The notes beneath the pieces are model-generated. The model searched no databases. It was given only the letters and a program-made list of their open reading frames with translations, and was not told the origin of the DNA. From Acidobacteriota bacterium (lineage in GTDB: Bacteria; Acidobacteriota; Terriglobia; Terriglobales; Acidobacteriaceae), in the NCBI GenBank assembly GCA_003224835.1, contig QHZX01000343.1:1-12663 (forward strand): a stretch of 12,663 nt of DNA, in the 5' to 3' direction. The position numbers were made by a program, and so were the translations under genes. Positions 1-6,414 of the stretch are shown one piece after another. Each line of letters begins with the position of its first letter. The stretch's first letter is position 1.

Positions 1-699
1 AATGTGGGACCCATTGGTTTGCACCCGGTGGCGAACGACCCGCGACTCACTAGCGACACTCAATTTACGGTCAGCGTCACTTCTTTGGCGGCCCCAGAGA
101 AAGCCCGCAAGGCATTTAACAAGGGCGAGCAAGAGCAACGGAAGGGAAAGCTGCAAGCTGCATGCGACTATTTTAAAAACGCCATTGCGGTATATCCGCG
201 TTACGCCCTCGCGTGGCTGGAACTTGGAAGGGTGCAGGCGCGGCAAAATAGTCTTATCGAGGCCCATGATTCTTTTCGCCAGGCCGTAACGCAAGATGCA
301 AAACTGACGGATGGCTACATTGAATTAGCCCATGTTGCAGCACGGCAGCAGAACTGGAAAGAATTGGCTGAAGTAACTGACAACCTCGTCCAACGGTCGC
401 CCGATTCTTCCCCCGAATACTGGTTGTTGAATGCGGCTGCGCATTATAACCTGGGTGAATTGAAACAAGCTGAAAGCGGCATCGAACGCGGTCTTCGGCT
501 CGATCCAAGACATCAGCTTCCGCAGATGGAATATTTATACGGGCTGATCCTGGGGAAGAACAAAGACTACAAATCAGCGGCGGATCACATCAGCAACTAC
601 TTGCGGCTGGCGCCTGATTCGAAAGATGCTGCGAGTGCAAGGCAAGCCCTGGCCTTGTTCCAGCAGGACGCATCGCTCGCCGAAACCGAGCAGCATTGA
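1..699 (+). CDS. TPR-repeat protein, 3' part only (5' end outside window)
   Basis: The frame is open from base 1 with no stop upstream, so the GTG at base 4 is probably an internal valine and the gene begins before the window. About 20-30 residues of extended, non-helical sequence ending in SVTSLAAP lead into helical TPR-type repeats from about residue 35 to 215. Each repeat shows the usual small and aromatic spacing, for example ACDYFKNAIAVYPRYALAWLELGRVQA, here shortened to the key stretch AIAVYPRYALAWLELG. The protein ends in an acidic tail. TPR arrays mediate protein-protein contacts; no catalytic residues are visible. From memory of the family, Acidobacteriota have many such proteins with an N-terminal carboxypeptidase-regulatory-like beta domain and a signal peptide; that part would lie upstream and is not seen here. 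The partner is unknown. Confidence 0.8.
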   Translation, partial: NVGPIGLHPVANDPRLTSDTQFTVSVTSLAAPEKARKAFNKGEQEQRKGKLQAACDYFKNAIAVYPRYALAWLELGRVQARQNSLIEAHDSFRQAVTQDAKLTDGYIELAHVAARQQNWKELAEVTDNLVQRSPDSSPEYWLLNAAAHYNLGELKQAESGIERGLRLDPRHQLPQMEYLYGLILGKNKDYKSAADHISNYLRLAPDSKDAASARQALALFQQDASLAETEQH

Positions 700-788
700 T
701 AACTCAATTCCCGCCGCCCCGCCTGAACCGGCGTACAGTCTTGCCCCGATCCATTGAGAGCAGCTTCTTCGGCACAATAGTAAAAACC

Positions 789-794
789 AGGAGG
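789..794 (+). promoter_or_regulatory. Shine-Dalgarno AGGAGG deciding the start of the PfpI-like gene
   Basis: A consensus AGGAGG lies just before two consecutive in-frame ATG codons at 796 and 799. Spacing is 1 nt to the first and 4 nt to the second, so the second ATG is the better initiation codon. The two choices differ by one methionine only. Confidence 0.7.
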
Positions 795-798
795 CATG

Positions 799-1383
799 AT
801 GGCTGACAACAAGAATTTGCAAGGGATGCGCGTAGCAATACTTGCGACTGATGGCGTGGAGCATGTCGAGCTGCGCGAGCCGCGCAAGGCGCTGGATGCG
901 GCTGGGGCCACTACTACTTTGTTTGCGCCTAAAGCCGGGCAAATTATCTCGATGAATCACATGGATAAGGCGGACAACTTTGATGTCGACAGCACGTTAG
1001 AGCAGGCAGATGCGAGTGAATTCGATGCGGTACTCCTGCCTGGAGGCGCTCTTAACGCAGACACTCTAAGGGTGCATCCGCGGGCACAGCAATTCGTTCG
1101 CGACATGGATGAAGCTGGTAAACCGCTGGCTGTGATCTGCCATGCGCCGTGGTTGCTGGTCTCTGCCGGCCTGGTTCGAGGACGCACGCTGACGGGTTAT
1201 CACACCATTCAAGACGATATTCGAAATGCGGGAGGAAAGTGGCAGGATGCAGAAGTCGTTCGCGACAAAAACTGGGTTACGAGCCGGCAGCCCTCAGACC
1301 TCCCGGCGTTTAATCGTGTGCTGATCGAGCTATTTGCCGAGCACCGCGAAACCATGGCCGAGCGCACCCGCCGGGTGGCATAA
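799..1383 (+). CDS. DJ-1/PfpI family protein (glutamine amidotransferase-like fold)
   Basis: The 194-residue protein has the whole DJ-1/PfpI domain: an N-terminal beta strand RVAILATDGVEHVEL with the conserved acidic residue (E21 or E24), the LLPGG loop (79-83), and the nucleophile elbow AVICHAPW with Cys114-His115. Length fits the YhbO/PfpI group. Members are described as intracellular proteases, chaperones or deglycases/glyoxalases acting on stress-damaged proteins, and the exact activity here cannot be told from sequence. It acts in the cytosol, as no signal peptide is seen. The start at 799 is chosen from the Shine-Dalgarno spacing; 796 is the alternative. The last 49 codons or so and the stop (1236-1383) lie inside a 172-bp segment that recurs inverted at 1944-2115, and an identical copy of its C-terminal 47 residues is therefore readable on the minus strand at 1968-2115. 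The gene itself is intact. Confidence 0.88.
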   Translation: MADNKNLQGMRVAILATDGVEHVELREPRKALDAAGATTTLFAPKAGQIISMNHMDKADNFDVDSTLEQADASEFDAVLLPGGALNADTLRVHPRAQQFVRDMDEAGKPLAVICHAPWLLVSAGLVRGRTLTGYHTIQDDIRNAGGKWQDAEVVRDKNWVTSRQPSDLPAFNRVLIELFAEHRETMAERTRRVA

Positions 1384-1838
1384 TGCCTGGAAACCGTTGA
1401 TAGTAGCACGATTCCTGTAGGAAATTGCAAGTAAGCCAAGGTCTCACTTTTCTGCCGCGCCGCGCTTCGGCGATCAGTGTGCATAAATCCGCGCGCAGCG
1501 CGAAAGGAGTGCAGAACCTGCTGCAGTTCGAGTGCTTTATAGAGAATGAAATTGGCCCCGGCTTCAAATGCGCTACCCACAGGGGTTGCGGCGCCTATCA
1601 TCCCAAACACCACTGGCCGCTGTCTTTCCGGCAAGGCCCGTGCCATCCTGGTAACGCACACCGCATCCGGCAAATCGAAATCAATGATCAAAGCTGAATG
1701 GTGCTCACAGGCCAGAATTTCCAAAGTCTCAGACACAGATGCAAGTACACGATATTCGATTCCCAGCTCAGCAAAGGCGGAAACTAAAACCTTCACGGCG
1801 CTCTGGCTGCGGGACATCACTAGAGCATTGATTCCCAT
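1209..1838 (-). pseudogene. Truncated duplicate of the receiver-PilZ gene, fused out of family to antisense pfpI sequence
   Basis: Reading leftward from the ATG at 1838, the first 144 residues are identical to those of the intact gene at 2186. This covers the whole receiver-like domain and the RxxxR motif before the PilZ barrel. At 1408/1407 the frame crosses the rearrangement junction and continues for about 65 residues through the antisense strand of the PfpI-like gene, with no recognisable domain, to a stop at 1209. The PilZ barrel is lost. Because the middle segment keeps the native order, this broken copy retains the full ancestral upstream region (about 70 bp plus the 35-bp spacer plus the pfpI tail), while the intact gene keeps only about 70 bp. 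It could therefore still be transcribed, giving a stand-alone receiver with a junk tail and an RNA antisense to the pfpI-like 3' end. That expression is inference. It could equally be an amplification or assembly artefact. Confidence 0.85.
1236..1407 (+). repeat. Inverted repeat A (left arm), pfpI tail plus 24 bp
   Basis: These 172 bases are the reverse complement of 1944-2115 (position i pairs with 3351-i). The segment holds the 3' end of the PfpI-like gene, its TAA stop and 24 bases of downstream sequence. I checked the arm ends base by base and the interior through identical translations; no mismatch was found. The match breaks at 1235/2116 and at 1408/1943. Confidence 0.93.
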
Positions 1839-1908
1839 AAACGCAGCTTAGGCCCATACCAGACCCCATGAAAGATATCGGCTGTAACCCGAGCAGTGTT
1901 ACCAGGCA
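1408..1908 (-). repeat. Inverted repeat B' (left arm), 5' part of receiver-PilZ gene
   Basis: These 501 bases are the reverse complement of 2116-2616 (position i pairs with 4024-i). They carry about 70 bp of the native upstream region and codons 1-144 (the last one partial) of the receiver-PilZ gene. The segment begins at the very base where repeat A ends, so there is a clean junction at 1407/1408. Translations of the two copies are identical over all shared codons. Confidence 0.93.
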
Positions 1909-1943
1909 GAAGTGGCAGTAAAAAAGTCGTCTCGGTAAAGGCG
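1909..1943 (-). other. Ancestral intergenic spacer, inverted, single copy
   Basis: These 35 bases are the only part of 1408-2115 found once in the window. Read on the minus strand they join the 24 bases after the pfpI stop to the 70 bases before the receiver-PilZ start, which makes them the original intergenic spacer. They contain CTGCCACTT, a 9-base match to the end of arm A', one base from the second junction. Confidence 0.85.
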
Positions 1944-2115
1944 GCTACTATCAACGGTTTCCAGGCATTATGCCACCCGGCGGGTGCGCTCGGCCATGGT
2001 TTCGCGGTGCTCGGCAAATAGCTCGATCAGCACACGATTAAACGCCGGGAGGTCTGAGGGCTGCCGGCTCGTAACCCAGTTTTTGTCGCGAACGACTTCT
2101 GCATCCTGCCACTTT
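1944..2115 (-). repeat. Inverted repeat A' (right arm)
   Basis: This is the reverse complement of 1236-1407. It is followed directly by repeat B at 2116. The boundary reads CTGCCACTTT|TGCCTGG, where the ancestral order would read CTGCCACTTC|TGCCTGG, so 9 of 10 bases match across the switch point. Confidence 0.93.
1968..2115 (-). pseudogene. Duplicated 3' fragment of the PfpI-like gene
   Basis: The minus strand encodes the last 47 residues of the PfpI-like protein (KWQDAEVVRD... to ...TRRVA) and its stop, identical to 1240-1383 on the plus strand. It lacks the nucleophile elbow and the rest of the fold. The frame stays open upstream to an ATG at 2156, but those extra codons come from the receiver-PilZ leader, not from pfpI. 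It is a by-product of the inverted duplication and unlikely to be functional. Confidence 0.88.
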
Positions 2116-2616
2116 TGCCTGGTAACACTGCTCGGGTTACAGCCGATATCTTTCATGGGGTCTGGTATGGGCCTAAGCTGCGTTTATGGGAATCAATGCT
2201 CTAGTGATGTCCCGCAGCCAGAGCGCCGTGAAGGTTTTAGTTTCCGCCTTTGCTGAGCTGGGAATCGAATATCGTGTACTTGCATCTGTGTCTGAGACTT
2301 TGGAAATTCTGGCCTGTGAGCACCATTCAGCTTTGATCATTGATTTCGATTTGCCGGATGCGGTGTGCGTTACCAGGATGGCACGGGCCTTGCCGGAAAG
2401 ACAGCGGCCAGTGGTGTTTGGGATGATAGGCGCCGCAACCCCTGTGGGTAGCGCATTTGAAGCCGGGGCCAATTTCATTCTCTATAAAGCACTCGAACTG
2501 CAGCAGGTTCTGCACTCCTTTCGCGCTGCGCGCGGATTTATGCACACTGATCGCCGAAGCGCGGCGCGGCAGAAAAGTGAGACCTTGGCTTACTTGCAAT
2601 TTCCTACAGGAATCGT
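2116..2616 (+). repeat. Inverted repeat B (right arm)
   Basis: These 501 bases are the reverse complement of 1408-1908. They comprise 70 bases upstream of the intact receiver-PilZ gene and its first 143 codons plus two bases. After 2616 the intact gene continues into the PilZ barrel with no counterpart elsewhere in the window. Confidence 0.93.
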
Positions 2617-2923
2617 TCCCGCGCTGGTGCTGGAGATAACCGAACAAGGGCTCTCGCTGCAGGCTGCGGAAGGGTTGACCCCGTTGCGCGGAGTGCCGTT
2701 GCGTTTTCTACTTCCCGGGACATCGCAGGTTATACAAGCCACCGGAGATTTCATCTGGGCTGACGGGAACGGCCGTGCGGGATTATTCTTCAGTAAGATC
2801 GCCCCAGCGTGCAGGCGCGATCTACAGGTCTGGCTCCAGAAAAGTGCGGCAAAACGGTCAGAGGCAGTTCGTGTTCTGCTCGAGCCGCAACTTAATGGCC
2901 GAGCTGCGGCAGCGACCAACTGA
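2186..2923 (+). CDS. Receiver-like (pseudo-REC) plus PilZ domain protein
   Basis: This is a 245-residue two-domain protein. Residues 1-118 have a CheY-like receiver pattern: the strand ALIIDFDLP with Asp53 at the phospho-acceptor position and FILYK with the conserved Lys101. The usual acidic pair after strand 1 is missing (it reads LVMSRSQS), so Mg-dependent phosphorylation is doubtful. Residues 124-228 look like a PilZ c-di-GMP-binding barrel: RSAAR (R124-xxx-R128) fits the RxxxR motif and E150-I-T152-E-Q-G155 is a conservative variant of [D/N]x[S]xxG. The likely role is a cytosolic c-di-GMP effector, possibly for motility, surface attachment or polysaccharide export; the target is unknown. 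No Shine-Dalgarno is evident before the ATG at 2186. The first 501 bases of this locus (70 upstream and 431 coding) are duplicated inverted at 1408-1908, so the sequence before the promoter region differs from the presumed ancestral one. The gene is intact. Confidence 0.82.
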   Translation: MGINALVMSRSQSAVKVLVSAFAELGIEYRVLASVSETLEILACEHHSALIIDFDLPDAVCVTRMARALPERQRPVVFGMIGAATPVGSAFEAGANFILYKALELQQVLHSFRAARGFMHTDRRSAARQKSETLAYLQFPTGIVPALVLEITEQGLSLQAAEGLTPLRGVPLRFLLPGTSQVIQATGDFIWADGNGRAGLFFSKIAPACRRDLQVWLQKSAAKRSEAVRVLLEPQLNGRAAAATN

Positions 2924-2960
2924 AGTTGTAACTACTAAACCAACCAACAAATAATGCTGC

Positions 2961-4436
2961 TTAAGGCTGCTTCCCAGCCGGAGAAGCAGCTTCTCCCATT
3001 TGTGGCGGAGGCGGGGGGATAGTGATATCAATTTCCTTTACCGGTCCGAGTGATGAAAGCGGTTTATCGAAATCAGCCGGATTCCCAACCACCAGCACAG
3101 CCAATCGATCCTTGTGAACGTACTTGGGAATAATGCGCGCCACGTCTGCAGTCGTCACTTTCTCAATCCCCGCGCGATACCGTTCTAAAAAATCTGGCGG
3201 ATACCCGTAGAACTCGTACGCCATGCGCTCGCGCAGAACCTTATCTGGAGTGTCGAAATTGAAAACAAAAGCATTCAGGATCGAGTCCTTGGCGCGCGTT
3301 AATTCGTCATTCGTGATTGGTTTCGTACTTAGCTCATCAATCTGAGCGTACAGGCCCTGTATGGCTTCGATGCTAGTGCTGCTTTTCGTGCCCAATGCAA
3401 ACTGCTCGGCTCCAGGATGGTCGAACCGTGTACCGATGCCGCCGCCAACCGAGTAAGCAAGCCCCTGCGCCGTACGAAGGCTCTGCGTCAGTCGTGATGC
3501 AAATCCTCCGGTGAAGACTTCATTGAACACTTCGATCGGATAATAGTCGGGACTGTTGCGCGTTGTTCCCAGGCCAACCAGTCGAACGTTGCTCTGGTTT
3601 ACATCTTCCTTTTTGATCAGATAATAGCCGGGCTTCGCCGGTTCAAAGTGAAGTTCTGGGGCCTTGGAAGGCGGTCCTTTTTGCCAATCTCTAAATGCCT
3701 TGCGCAGTGTAGCTTCCATCTGCGCGGAATCGAAATCACCGACGATTCCAATAATTATGTTGTTGGGATGTACGTAATTCTGGTGCCAATCCATCAAGTC
3801 TTGTCGCGTGACTGCGGCTACGGTCGCGTACTCGGGAGTACGGGCATAGGGATTCTTGGGCCCATAGGCCAACTTGATTGCCTCCCGATGTGCGATGTCG
3901 CTGATTTCGTCATTGCGGCGTGAAATTGCGTCGAAGGCCTGCCGCTTGGCGAGATCCAACTTTTCATCGCGAAATTCGGGTGCGCGCAAGATTTCATCGA
4001 ATATCTTGAAAACATCGTTGAAGTCCTGTTTGAGGCAGGAAAGTGAAACCGTCGTGGAGTCCTCGCTGGCGCCGGTTTCAACCTTCGCGGCGCGTATCTC
4101 GAGATAATCATCAAGTTGGTCGCCGGTTTGGGTTTTGGTGCCGCTGGTGCGCCAGACTTCGCTGTAAAGGGAGACCAGGCCCGCCTTAGCGTCGGGCTCT
4201 GAACGCGATCCACCGCGAACGCGAGCCACACCATCGATTGTTGGCAGCTCATGGTCTTCCTGAAGAAAGATCACCATACCGTTAGGCAGCGCAATGCGCT
4301 TTGGTTCTTGAGGATGGAATGCCGGAAGGGGCGGGATGGGGATTTTTGCCCACGGTTCCTGCGCAGTCAAACCTGGCGCGAAGGCCAAACACAGCGCGGA
4401 AACAAATGCGAGCTTGCTGGCTCTAGAGGCGTTCAT
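2961..4436 (-). CDS. M16 family peptidase-like protein, zinc motif absent (non-catalytic partner)
   Basis: The 491-residue protein starts with a signal peptide (MNASRASKLAFVSALCLAFA, cleavage near LTAQ), so it is exported. It carries the two-lobed M16 fold. The first lobe begins with the strand RIALPNGMVIFLQEDHELP, but where catalytic members have HxxEH this one reads LVSLYSEVW, so the zinc ligands are gone. The C-terminal half keeps the RTAQGLAYSVGGG stretch (near residues 318-331), the Arg/Tyr-bearing motif typical of non-catalytic M16 subunits that grip the substrate backbone. The tail is proline-rich (IPPPPPQ). Its start overlaps the stop of the upstream catalytic gene by ATGA (4433-4436), with GGAGGT at 4442-4447 five bases before the ATG, so the two are translationally coupled and probably form a heterodimer like the mitochondrial processing peptidase type. 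Substrate unknown; secreted peptide degradation is the likely role. Confidence 0.9.
   Translation of the reverse strand: MNASRASKLAFVSALCLAFAPGLTAQEPWAKIPIPPLPAFHPQEPKRIALPNGMVIFLQEDHELPTIDGVARVRGGSRSEPDAKAGLVSLYSEVWRTSGTKTQTGDQLDDYLEIRAAKVETGASEDSTTVSLSCLKQDFNDVFKIFDEILRAPEFRDEKLDLAKRQAFDAISRRNDEISDIAHREAIKLAYGPKNPYARTPEYATVAAVTRQDLMDWHQNYVHPNNIIIGIVGDFDSAQMEATLRKAFRDWQKGPPSKAPELHFEPAKPGYYLIKKEDVNQSNVRLVGLGTTRNSPDYYPIEVFNEVFTGGFASRLTQSLRTAQGLAYSVGGGIGTRFDHPGAEQFALGTKSSTSIEAIQGLYAQIDELSTKPITNDELTRAKDSILNAFVFNFDTPDKVLRERMAYEFYGYPPDFLERYRAGIEKVTTADVARIIPKYVHKDRLAVLVVGNPADFDKPLSSLGPVKEIDITIPPPPPQMGEAASPAGKQP
2966..2996. terminator. Possible hairpin between convergent genes
   Basis: Two overlapping stem options occur at the 3' end of the minus-strand peptidase gene: GCTGCTTC (2966-2973) with GAAGCAGC (2983-2990), or GGAGAAG (2980-2986) with CTTCTCC (2990-2996). 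It sits just past the end of the plus-strand receiver-PilZ gene, where a terminator would be useful, but there is no T-run and it overlaps coding sequence. This is weak. Confidence 0.25.
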
Positions 4437-5944
4437 TGCGCACCTCCGTTTGCAGCTGGAGCATTTTCGATGACGCCCACCGTCCGATTAGTCGGAACGA
4501 ACACCTGATTAGCCACCCGCCGAATATCGGCTTTGGTAACGGCGTTAATTCGATCGACCGAGCGGAACAGCTCCCGCCAATCGCCATACAGGGTCTGGTA
4601 CACCGCAAGATTTTGGGCGAGTCCCTCATTGCTGTCGAGACTTCGAATCAGGTTGGCCTTGGCCCGCGTCTTCACCATTTTGAGTTCTTCGTCGGTGATA
4701 TCTTCTTTCTTCAATCGGTCAATCTCCACGTGGATCGCATCCCCAACCTCCTCCGGCTTATGTCCCGGCATCGGCAGAGCAAAGAAATAAAAAATATGCG
4801 GATACTTCACGCCGGGATAGCCGGTCCCGCCTTCAGCCTCAGAGGCAATTTTCTTGTCCCGAACCAGCCCGCGATACAAGCGTGAAGTCCTGCCCTCGGA
4901 AAGCAAATCTGCCAATGCGTCATACACCGCGTCATCCTTGTCCCGATAATCGGGCCGATGATACCCCTCGAGGTAGACCGGCTGCGAGGCCTCAGTTAGA
5001 ATCACGCGCCGCTCGGCATTCTGCGGTGGTTCGTTTGTGGTGCGCTCGTCGGGCTTGTCGCGCGATGGGAGGGCTCCAAAGTATTTCTCGATGACGGACA
5101 TCGTCTGGGCGGGGTTAACATCGCCCACTACAGCAACTACCATGTTCGAAGGAATGTAGTAGGTGTTAAAAAAGTTCTGCGCGTCGGTGGCTGAGAAGCT
5201 GTTCAGGTCCGACATGTATCCGACGCCAGGCCGGTGATACGGATGAGCCGCAAAAGCTTCCGCGACGAACTGCTCAAGCAATCGGCCAATGGGGTTGCTG
5301 TCGGTGCGCATGCGCCGTTCTTCAACGACAACATCACGCTCTTTGTAAAACTCCCGGAATACGGGATGCGAGTAGCGTTCGGACTCCAGATACCCCCACA
5401 GCTCCAGCCGGTTTACTGGAAATGAGTAAAAGTACGCCGTTTGGTCCCCGGCTGTGAACGCGTTCATGCCTTCGCCGCCATTGCGTTCGATGATCTCGCC
5501 GAATTGATTCGGGATCACATACTGCTGTGCTTCTTTGACGGTCTGCTGCCAAGCGGCTTGCAGTTGCTTGAGCTTCTGTTCGTGTCGGCCCACGTGTTTG
5601 TCCCGCTCATGAATGTAGGCAGCGTAGGCCTCCTCGACTTTTTGCAAGGCTACTTTCTCCGCGGCATAGTTCTTGGTGCCGATCTTGTCCGTCCCTTTGA
5701 ATGCCATGTGCTCAAACATGTGCGCCAGACCAGTCTTACCCATTGGGTCTTGCACCGATCCAACGTCAACATTGGTGAAGAATGAAAACACCGGCGCACT
5801 ATCGGGCCGCCGACAGACAAGAGCAGTAAGCCCGTTCGGCTGCGTCTTTACGGTGACACGTTGTTCGAAGGAGGCGAGGTCTTGGGCGGAACAGAACGTG
5901 GCAAAAACCAGGACTACGGTTACTAATTTGAGCGCGCGAGACAT
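4433..5944 (-). CDS. M16 family zinc metallopeptidase, catalytic subunit
   Basis: The 503-residue protein begins with a signal peptide (MSRALKLVTVVLVFATFCSAQ). The inverted zinc motif is plain: His75-Met-Phe-Glu78-His79 in GLAHMFEHMAFKG. The third ligand is probably Glu202 in YKERDVVVEERR. That is 123 residues after His79, against about 76 in classical M16 enzymes; the extra length is a charged, helical insert at about 93-150 (rich in E, K, Q, R). NAFTAGDQTAYF (161-172) is the usual strand beside the active site. The C-terminal lobe ends with NRTVGVIE. The start at 5944 is chosen because GGAGG (5949-5953) lies four bases before it and the signal peptide starts there; an in-frame ATG at 5977 would add 11 unlikely residues. 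First gene of the pair; the second overlaps it by ATGA. Confidence 0.92.
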   Translation of the reverse strand: MSRALKLVTVVLVFATFCSAQDLASFEQRVTVKTQPNGLTALVCRRPDSAPVFSFFTNVDVGSVQDPMGKTGLAHMFEHMAFKGTDKIGTKNYAAEKVALQKVEEAYAAYIHERDKHVGRHEQKLKQLQAAWQQTVKEAQQYVIPNQFGEIIERNGGEGMNAFTAGDQTAYFYSFPVNRLELWGYLESERYSHPVFREFYKERDVVVEERRMRTDSNPIGRLLEQFVAEAFAAHPYHRPGVGYMSDLNSFSATDAQNFFNTYYIPSNMVVAVVGDVNPAQTMSVIEKYFGALPSRDKPDERTTNEPPQNAERRVILTEASQPVYLEGYHRPDYRDKDDAVYDALADLLSEGRTSRLYRGLVRDKKIASEAEGGTGYPGVKYPHIFYFFALPMPGHKPEEVGDAIHVEIDRLKKEDITDEELKMVKTRAKANLIRSLDSNEGLAQNLAVYQTLYGDWRELFRSVDRINAVTKADIRRVANQVFVPTNRTVGVIENAPAANGGAQ

Positions 5945-5948
5945 CGAA

Positions 5949-5953
5949 CCTCC
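5949..5953 (-). promoter_or_regulatory. Shine-Dalgarno GGAGG setting the catalytic M16 start
   Basis: GGAGG on the minus strand precedes the ATG at 5944 by four bases (TTCG). It supports that start over the in-frame ATG at 5977, which has no comparable site. Confidence 0.7.
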
Positions 5954-6135
5954 AGGTGGAGCGTAGCTGAGGAGCAATTTGTTATGGACGTGAAACTCGA
6001 TTTGAAGTGAGCGGCGGGGATTTTGTCAAACGCGCCGCGTCAAAGGAACGCAATCCCGGGTGCCCCAAGCGGGAAAGATATAAGCGATTGACAAGAGTTA
6101 AGCACGTCTTGCCTTGATGAACCGTTACAGTCTTC

Positions 6136-6159
6136 ATTAGCTAAGTTATGTTAGCTAAT
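6136..6159. promoter_or_regulatory. Operator-like 9-bp inverted repeat
   Basis: ATTAGCTAA (6136-6144) and TTAGCTAAT (6151-6159) are perfect reverse complements separated by GTTATG. AT-rich perfect dyads of this size in a divergent promoter region are typical binding sites of dimeric regulators; the regulator is unknown. The six-base loop could also form a weak hairpin in RNA, but there is no U-run, so a terminator is unlikely. Confidence 0.5.
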
Positions 6160-6414
6160 TGATTAAGGATCCCTTTGATCGCATGTTGATTGCGCAAGCG
6201 CAGGCGGAAAATCTCGCTATAGTCAGTAACGATTCCGTTTTTGATCGCTATGGCGTAAGCAGAATCTGGTAAGTTCCCATTCGGCCCCGTTTTTTCGCCC
6301 TCCACTGCTAATTCCCAATGATACTTAGACTTACGTTGACCGGAGCGGTACTTTCGGCTAACCTTTTAGCAATCCATAAAAGGAAAAGTGTATCCTTAAC
6401 AACAGGGAGAATAC

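Larger units (their letters stand above)
5945..6414. promoter_or_regulatory. 470-bp divergent intergenic region (M16 operon / ispH)
   Basis: No gene is convincing here. The region must hold the promoters of the leftward M16 pair and the rightward ispH-shc genes. Visible elements are a TTGACA at 6088-6093 on the plus strand with no good -10 at 17 bp, a GATATA at 6077-6082 that reads TATATC on the minus strand, the AT-rich 9-bp inverted repeat at 6136-6159 and a TATAGT at 6218-6223. None makes a complete promoter that I would defend. About 255 bases separate the inverted repeat from the ispH start, leaving room for a long 5' leader; no known riboswitch pattern was recognised. Confidence 0.5.

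Noticed and set aside
1546..1851. A pair of identical 101-residue open frames (1546-1851 plus, 2173-2478 minus)
   Set aside because: They are antisense shadows of the two copies of the receiver gene; their identity only reflects the inverted duplication.
1236..2616. The inverted repeats as ends of an insertion sequence or transposon
   Set aside because: No transposase or integrase is encoded between or near the arms, no target duplication is seen, and every base of the arms is explained by the neighbouring genes and their spacer.
6088..6116. A sigma-70 promoter starting with TTGACA at 6088
   Set aside because: The hexamer 17 bp downstream (GCCTTG) is not a credible -10, and the site is over 300 bases from ispH.
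6160..6414. A riboswitch or structured RNA in the ispH leader
   Set aside because: I saw no conserved riboswitch motif or terminator stem; only short, weak hairpins such as TGCGC-AA-GCGCA near 6191.
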